64,000 bases of DNA, taken from positions 310,001-374,000 of the forward strand of contig RCSZ01000020.1 of NCBI GenBank assembly GCA_014898425.1, read 5' to 3'. Numbering within the stretch: the stretch's first letter is position 1; each line of letters begins with the position of its first letter. Below the pieces are notes generated by a model, which was not told where the DNA came from, did not search any database, and worked only from the letters and a program-made list of their open reading frames with translations. A program made the position numbers and the translations under genes. Below are positions 57,240 to 64,000 of this stretch, piece by piece. This stretch comes from Botryotinia globosa (taxonomy: Eukaryota; Ascomycota; Leotiomycetes; Helotiales; Sclerotiniaceae).

Positions 57240-58780
57240 GGCATGTACTTGTTGATTATGAGTTATATTCTCGCTATTTGTTTGCGCCCCGGGAGTTTGT
57301 AAATGGTGTTGGGTCAGAATTGGCGCGTTTATCGCAGTTTCGCGTCCTTCCATTATGGATCCAGCAACCTCCGTCAGAGTACCCCGACTAAAGCCATCAT
57401 CAATTGAATAGCCTTCGTAGGAGCCAGAGCCATTGGAAGGCTCCTTCATGAAATCAGGCAGCGAGGAATCGAAATGCATCATCGTAATGTTATCACGACC
57501 AAGTGGATTTCGTCCAAGAGGTAGTTGTTGATACGGGTCATTTTGAGAAGTCTTGGGATGTTGTCGCTCTGAAAATTAGGAAGACCTTCTCGGGATCGTT
57601 CCAATAGTGATCGTCCCGGAAGCTTTGGTCTGATGCCTGTAGATGATGTTTAATATGGCGCTAATCGTGTCTTGACTTCGAAGATAATGGGGAAGTTCGT
57701 TCCGGAGAGTGCAATCCTGAAGTAGCGAAAGACACAAGACTCGTCATATTGCCTTTTGTTTATGTTTTCCTCATGCCCTCTACTCAGAAATCAGGTAGTG
57801 TTTCAATTGCCTGCGCTATAATTCACTTACATGGTGTTGGAATCTTTGCATCATCAGTGTTCAGAAATAGTATTCTGTACACCGCTGTCCAATACTGCGC
57901 CTCGTCCGAATGGTTCCTCTTCTCGGTTCGCCTTTTGAGCTTATCGCGCTGAGATACATCAAAGCCATCGGCGTAGTCCCGTTGAAACATCGCGGAGCAT
58001 ATTGGAATATCGTAATGCTTTTGGAGCTCAATCTCGCCATTACGAATCAAATGACATTTTCGACATATCTTTACTGAATGTACCTTGTACAAGTGCTGCC
58101 TAGATCAAAGTTAGTATGTCGAATCGATGACAAGTAACGTATCCTACTTTAGTCTATTGATATCTGGGTAGCCCAGAGGCCCACGACAAGCTCTGTTGGC
58201 TCCGTATCTTCCTGGATCATGCTTTAAAGTAGGGGCAAGCAGGATTTAACCCAAGATAATTTATAGCAGGAGATGTTGAAGAAGTGGGCTCTAACGCAGG
58301 TGGTTTGTTTGATTTATCGCCAAAGCTACCATTTCCACCAGAACCGCCACTTTGAAAGTCCTGGTGAGGTCTTTTCTTACGTCCATTACCTGAGTTCCCA
58401 GAAGTACCTTTATTGAAATTAACAGAACTTGGCTGTCCATTGACCTCCGACCCTTGCATGGACATCCCTAGTCTGATTGCTAGATTCCCTAAAATTGAGC
58501 TACAAACCTGATCGGGCGAAGGAAGTGGATTGGGGGCATCAGTTAATACGAATGATTTCTTGGGTGGTTCACCCATTCTGGCGCCATACTCCAGCAAACC
58601 CTTGATTGCTTCGTGTCGAACCTTGTATATAGCATAGTATAGCGACGTCTGCCCCTTAGACCCATCGATAATATTCGGGTCGGCACCGCGGGCAAGAAGT
58701 AGAAATGTAAGCTTTCAGCAAAAGTTGAAATGAAAGATCCTCTCGAGTTGACAAGACAAATCACGTCACTTATAGCCACG
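57240..58780 (-). pseudogene. Decayed ankyrin / fungal C2H2-type protein gene
   Basis: Minus strand, in order. Ankyrin-like LLLARGADPNIIDGSKGQ, SLYYAIYKVRHEAIKGLLEY and GARMGEPP (about 58690-58560). Then a Ser/Gly/Asn-rich linker, then ACPYFK. One base too many in the A-run (near 58222-58227) throws the frame off; KHDPGRYGANRACRGPLGYP and DINRLK follow in the next frame. After an intron, HSVKICRKCHLIRNGEIELQ and ICSAMFQRDYADGFDVSQRD and YWTAVYRILF complete a zinc-finger-like module known from Sclerotiniaceae proteins (CP.FKR.P..Y, then C..C...H...C). The C-terminal exons to 57240 (MMHFDSSLPDFMKEPSNGSG) are less certain. The upstream part (58780-58950) has decayed further. Confidence 0.55.
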
Positions 58781-59453
58781 CAAAGGGGCTGGATGGATAT
58801 TCAGATCATACCATCTCAAAGATTATCCAATAAGAAAAAGATACAATTAATGAATATAAAACCAATGATAAATAAGATGTCTGGCCGAGGGGTGAACAAG
58901 ATGCAGCCATCCATTAGTCTTCCCAGTTGGCCGGCCCGTGTGAAATAAAACATCTCGTGACTTTTACGAATAGTTGGTGGAAGGGATGAGTGAGAATGCC
59001 CCCATTCATTTCTGGGGCCTGTATACTACGAGTTGGTTCTACTTCTGTTTGATTACTCACTCCATCACTGTGTAGTTCGCAAACATCAACACTTGTTGAA
59101 GTATGATATAAAATCATGGTCTGACTGTGTGTTTATATGTATTGAATCGATTCATTCGTTTATTCAAGCACTAATCCCGGGAGTATCATATCAGCTATCC
59201 ATCCATCCAACGCGCTATCCATAAAAACAGGTATACTCATACAATACATGAGCCCAAATGTGCTCGAACAAGGAGACCCGCGACCCTTTCATCCGCCACG
59301 CCATGCAATGCCATGCAATGTGTTTAACAATCCATTCCCATCCCACATGAACCTAGCCTAGTCAAGCTTTCGTAATCATTACTACAACTCATTCCTGTTT
59401 CCGTTCCCGTTTTCCGTAAACTCTCTACCACCCAATCAAAACTCGACCAAACC
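58781..59453. other. Intergenic / eroded upstream part of the ankyrin gene
   Basis: Translation on the minus strand is full of stops and only vaguely resembles more of the ankyrin gene. A CATGCAATGC duplication occurs near 59301-59320. No other gene. Confidence 0.4.
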
Positions 59454-62213
59454 CTAACCAACCACACCTTTCAAACTCAAACTCTCCAAAAATCCCCCCA
59501 AATCCTCCTTCTTAACTTCCACCACACAATGTTCAAAGCTATCAATCCTCACCCTCGCATTCGTCTCTTCCACCACCTCCTGAAACGCATTTCCGAATTT
59601 GTTCCTCCCGAACCCCTTTCCTCTCTCCTGTTCATCTTCATCTTCGTCTTCTTCCTCTTCTTCTGATTCCGATTCCGAAGATTCTTCTTCCGTTTCGTCA
59701 TCTTCTTCATCATCTGCTTCTTGACCTCGCGCCGCTCGCGCTGCTTGTTTTGCCGCACGTTTGTCTTCGCGGATTTTGTCTTTATTTTTCCTCTTCAAGT
59801 CTCTTGCCGCCTCCTTTTCTTCCTTCTTCTTCGCCTTTTCCCTCGCAGCTTTCTTATCGCCAAATCCCCATCCACCTATTCCACCCCCTCCACCGCCAGT
59901 ACCAACAACCACATAAACACCCCTGGCTTCGTTCAAACCCGCTACGACCAACGGGGTACCTCTCCCACCATTTCCCAGCTTTCCTTTACTTTCTCTTTCT
60001 TGTTCCGCAATTGCTTCACCGATCCAGAGCGCGAGTTTGGTAAGCGCAGCTGGATGAGTAAAGAGTTGGACATCTGGACCATCTTTTACTACTGCCATGC
60101 GGAAAGCACGTAAATGTTTTATTTGTCGTTTTTCGATTAGTGACGTTCCTGTGCGGAGGATTGCGCGGTGGAGATGTTGCGCTATGGGAAGGGCGAGCTT
60201 CAGTTCCTCGATTCTGTTTTGGTGGTGTAATTAGCATTGGAATCTTGTCTCCTCGCATTCAGGAATAATGGAGGAATAGACAAAACAATAAGGGGGAAAA
60301 CTTACTTCTCGAGGGCATCATAAGCATCCCAAAATCTTCCAACCCATTCCTCACCCTCCAAAGCACCATCTTCGTCACTAGTCTCCTTGGTCTCTCGACT
60401 TCGATCCCAAGCTCCATTCTCTGGAGTAGTGACTGCCTTCTTTCCAACCTCCAAGATAGATCCCACCACAACACCAACATCCTGAGCACTAAGTGTCGCT
60501 TTCCAACCCCAACTTCTGACGAAACCCCATCCTTCCTTTGAGCCTCCGCGATCCCTTCCATCTGTGTCTGCACTGGGGACAAGATCGTCTAGCCCATAAA
60601 GTTCCGAGTATTTTAGTAATTTTGTTCGAAGCCCGCGTTTAAGTTCCATATCCATATGGGTATAACTTTGCTTGCATTGAACAAGACTTACTCCCATCTT
60701 TGCTAGTAATTTGTGTAGTCGTTTTCGCCCACTATCTGACCAAATGTGTAGCCTGGCTGACAAGTATGGAGAATGCAACATGCTATCATATAAACTCCAA
60801 TGTCTAATAAGGAGAAATTTTGGCTCTGGGGATAGACGAATACTTGTATCTGTTGGACTTCGCGCTGTTGTCGGTATTATACCACTGTTTTCTGGTGACA
60901 TATTTCGATTCGAATTAAAAGCCGAATCAGAAAGTTCTGGAGGATTCAGACGTCGTACTTCGTCTCGCAGAAGCTGTCGTGTACGCGATCCTCGTGAGCC
61001 TAGCCATCCCGACGGCGATGACTTTTCTGTAGTCACTGCGACTCCGATTGCGGATCGACCATATAATTCTTGGGAGCTGACCCCAACTATTGTCATCCAA
61101 AGGAGGTCATTGTCTTCTCTTCCTAACTCTGATGCTAGGGAATACATCATTGAGGATATGGGTTCGGAATATGATGCACCAAGATTATAATATGTTTGGA
61201 GAACCATTTCATTCTTTCGACGCAATTTTCGTAATTTTCGCCGCAATGCTCTTGGGGAGGGTGGTTTAGGGAGTTGTGCTGGCGAAGGGGACACAGACCG
61301 TGAATGTGAATCTGAGAATATTGTTGGGTCGTTTAGTGATAGAAGTCCACGTTGAGGAGCACGGGTTGGAAATTCTGGAACTGGACTTGACTAGTATTAT
61401 TGTTAGCAGGTATAGACTATTGAATTCTAGAATACCTACCGAGTTGCTTCTCCTTCTCTGCCGTGGTCTATCATCCTCGACGTCAGTATCATCTTCCTCA
61501 TCTCGATCCGACCAAGACTTTCTCTTTTTCCCTGGCACCTTAACTGGAGGATCATCATTGGCATCACTTTCGCCTTCCGTTTCACTGCCGTCACTATCAT
61601 CTTCATTGTCTTCCACCTCAGGCATTTCCACCAATGCCAAGTATGCGTCCTTCTCTGCTTTCATATCTTCCTCAATATCCCCGTCGTCGAAGACAATGAT
61701 TCCCCCTTTGCCTGGCTTATAATTCCTTGCAATCATTCCACCAACTACACCCTTAGGTGGTTCGGATATAATTTCCCCGCCCTCTACCTCATGCGATACC
61801 ATCGGAAAACCTCCAAAGACATTCCCTAAATTCCAAGGTCGTCTTGCATCCACAACCCAGACCTCGACACCACCGTAACTAGCCTCGTCTGCCTCCGAAT
61901 CAAAACCCAACAACGCACCCAGATCAACTAAGCCTCCAACACCTAGACAAACCACAACACCCCCACTACCTCCATGGTTTTCCATCATGGGTTGTATAAC
62001 ATTCTTCCCCGCTTTCTCCAAATCTCCATATCCAGCAATTGGCTGTATCTTGTGAGGAATATAATCACGTTTGAGCAGTTGGGTAAGGATTCGACATCCG
62101 CATAGGGCGTCAGGTTCGAGAGCAACTAATATCAGGACTGGCGGAGATAAAGGATGATGAGTCTTTTGAAGGTGGAGATATAGTGTGGCAAGTTGTGAGC
62201 GTGGTAAATACAT
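59454..62213 (-). CDS. CDC45: DNA replication initiation factor CDC45
   Basis: CDS is complement(join(59454..60213,60306..61390,61440..62213)), 872 aa, with consistent phases at both introns. The start MYLPRSQLATLYLHLQKTHH matches the family N-terminus; an in-frame ATG 12 codons upstream is less likely. Landmarks: ILVALEPDALCGCRILTQLL (DHH-like core), EVWVVDARRPWNLGNVFGGF, GIIVFDDGDIEEDM, an acidic linker (about aa 195-255), YYNLGASYSEPISSMMYSLA, NDLLWMTIVGVSSQELYGRS, KFLLIRHWSLYDSMLHSPYL, MGVSLVQCKQSYTHMD and MAVVKDGPDVQLFTHPAALT. A Lys/Arg-rich and then very acidic stretch (EEESSESESEEEEEDEDEDE) lies before the C-terminus. CDC45 joins MCM2-7 and GINS in the replicative helicase. Intact and essential, so a good quality marker for the assembly here. 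Confidence 0.96.
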
Positions 62214-63091
62214 GCTGAAAGATGAAAAACGCGTTAAATAATGTGCCAATTGTGGCAGATTATATTACACCTCTGCTGAAGTTAAATTCCAAGTCTGCGG
62301 TTCGTCTTCAAGTGTAGTTAGGGACGCGTTTCGATATTCGGAACTGGTTGGACTTATTGTGCGGAAGACGACATTGAAACTTTGTGGATCTTAGATTTGG
62401 TACCAGAATCGAATTCTCGTATATTCAGATATCAAAATAAAATGTATTATCATGAATTATATTGGTTGTGAAGAAGACTGTGGGCGTTCTGAAATGTATG
62501 ATCTAGTCGTAATTGAATTATGAGAAAGTCGCGATTTCACCTGGACGCGCTTTCGCTAAATTTCATGCAAGGTTGATTATTCTTTTACATCCAACCGCCG
62601 CTCAACTCAATTCATTCCGTCTCAACTCTCAGACAACATGCTTTCACTTCATACAGTCATCAGCAGCAGCAGTACATCGTTTCTATCTAACATGGTACTC
62701 TTTCTTATATATATGAGAAAGAATTGCCCATTCACTTATTTAAAAGAATATAGGGTGAATTGTTTGATTCAATCGTCGCCATTCGTCGCTCGTCGTGCTA
62801 AGAATATCATAAACGATGGTCTGAAAAGGAGAGAGACTTGCCTATTACTCGATTCACAAGTATGGCTTTGAGAATCGCGAACTTGGAACGACATACATCG
62901 TGGGTAAAGATTGAATGATTTGCTTGTTCTGGACAAATTATTTGAATTCGTCACGGTACGCAATGAGTAATGATGTACTACTGTTCATTTTCCACTTCGA
63001 CTCTGATCATTTCTACTTATTACCACAATTATTCTTCATATAATGAGGGTATTGTGAAGATAATTGCCCTCTCATCCGACTGTCAGCTCCT
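62214..63091. other. Intergenic, no supported gene
   Basis: CDC45 promoter and FMO 3' flank. No conserved FMO C-terminal motif could be found here. Short frames only. Confidence 0.45.
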
Positions 63092-64000
63092 CTAATGCTC
63101 TGTTGTTCCCACTACCATTGAACAATTGAAATCCGAATGAAGAAACGGATACGAAATAGGATATCCTGTGCAAACTATCACTTTATCAATATCACTAAGC
63201 GTTGTCCCATCTTTCAAGTGAGCGACCCCTCGACCTTCATTATTTGTCTCAAACTCAGAAGACACACATTCTTCAACTCTTTTTGCGTTTGGAGGTAAAA
63301 ACCTAAGTGGAAGGTCAAATTGGCCACCTCGGGTGGATTGATAAACCGTCTTGGCTACGCCGTTGATCTCCCTTGCAATGTCTGTGGAGGATACCCCCTC
63401 CCCCTCCCCCCCATTAAAAGAACATTCTGACAAAGTCAGTTAAGAGTAGTGCTATTGAGCGGTATCACTTACCTGATCTGCAAGCTCTTGGGGTCTCCTG
63501 TATGCTTTTGAGTGCATAACCCTTTCAGGATGGGTTCTCTTCCATTCCTCCAATCCTTTGATGTCAGGCACTCTGTTGGCGTGATAATGTCCACTCGGCA
63601 CACCTACTTTGTCAAATGCCTGCCACGAGTCAGTATTCGCTTGCAGATGCTCACTCGCCAATTTACCTCTTCATGTTCCAAGAACTCCACATTTCCGCCA
63701 TGAGTTCTGTTCAACAGCCTTGATCTCACAATCCATCTCCCGTTTACTGTCTTGATCGTTTCGATTTTTGTGTTATACTTGAGGAAACGTTCTAGGTGGA
63801 ATCTTTTGGCGTAATCGCTCAAATATTCACCAACAACCTTCACGTTGACGAAATCATCTGTACCCTCCTTCCACGGGTGGTCTTTCATTTCTTGGAGTTT
63901 AGTTGAGATGTTTGTTATCAGACCAAAATATGCAGGACCTGGTGGTGCGTGATTCAAATTAAGTATTTCTTCCTGGGGAAATTCTGATTACGATGTGACA
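63092..64000 (-). CDS. Flavin-containing monooxygenase, partial, probably truncated at its 3' end
   Basis: Exons complement(63092..63426,63473..63619,63667..>64000); the 5' part lies beyond the right edge. Visible FMO parts: LNHAPPGPAYFGLITNISTK, HPWKEGTDDFVNVKVVGEYL, SDYAKRFHLERFLKYNT (Rossmann-linking helix), AFDKVGVPSGHYHANRVPDI with GLEEWK, MHSKAYRRP (MHS.. motif), the second dinucleotide-binding loop GGEGEGVSSTDIAREI, and DKVIVCTGYPISYPFL (the CTGY motif). The loop carries two extra residues compared with the usual GGG.S pattern, encoded by GGGGGGGAGGGGGAGGGGG. After FLHSDF the reading ends in CSMVVGTTEH, whereas FNGSGNNRALEELTVG is readable in another frame. The usual C-terminal third is not found, so the gene may be dead. 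Confidence 0.7.

Noticed and set aside
59721..60113. Plus-strand frame of 130 codons opposite CDC45
   Set aside because: It is the complement of the CDC45 acidic/basic coding region, so a shadow.
965..64000. tRNA, rRNA or CRISPR-like arrays
   Set aside because: No cloverleaf with a convincing GGTTCGAATCC-type arm, no 5S-like start and no spaced direct repeats were found by eye. CRISPR is not expected in a fungal nuclear genome.

Overview
The window is nuclear DNA of a filamentous ascomycete. The genes have short GT..AG introns of about 45-100 nt, often with a CTAAC/CTGAC-like branch site. The gene families are fungal (HET, 2EXR, AA9, DUF7730, fungal rhodopsin-type 7TM). The protein flavour and the AT-rich, mutation-riddled retrotransposon islands fit Leotiomycetes, most likely Sclerotiniaceae (Botrytis/Sclerotinia/Monilinia type). 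That placement is inferred from family resemblance, not from a search.

Layout. 1-964 is the 3' end of a heavily mutated Ty1/copia element. 965-14017 is an accessory block: a decayed 7TM gene, a Tourist/Harbinger-like MITE, an intact CSN12-like PCI gene, a decayed NmrA-like gene, a DUF7730 gene, a second MITE and an intact secreted carboxylesterase. 14018-19722 is a structurally complete copia element with two 135-bp LTRs, destroyed by AT-biased (RIP-like) mutation. 19723-26156 holds a broken HET gene, a broken AA9 polysaccharide monooxygenase gene and a two-exon F-box-like/2EXR-like gene. 26534-36757 is mostly housekeeping and intact: an AlkB-type demethylase with CUE and GRF modules, divergent PEX7, an MSS116-type mitochondrial DEAD-box helicase, an uncharacterised protein and a tandem pair of GFA/CENP-V-like genes. 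36758-38953 is a gene-poor spacer with a MITE. 38954-50826 holds an FAD monooxygenase, a cluster of three 2EXR genes (one decayed), a secreted FAD-linked oxidase and a decayed S58 peptidase. 51803-58780 holds a large disordered orphan-like protein, an SDR gene with a nonsense codon, a probable 76-aa spliced gene and a decayed ankyrin/zinc-finger gene. 59454-62213 is CDC45, and 63092-64000 is an FMO running off the right edge.

Theme. Housekeeping genes (CSN12, AlkB-GRF, PEX7, MSS116, CDC45) splice together without a break. At least eight accessory genes carry stop codons, frameshifts or lost starts. The RIP islands and MITEs lie among them. The most informative observations are this contrast, the two MITE families, the dying member of the 2EXR cluster, and a few sites where a homopolymer decides the reading frame. 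No CRISPR, rRNA or tRNA gene was recognised. Exon boundaries were set by hand from splice signals plus reading-frame continuity and total-length checks; none has transcript support here.
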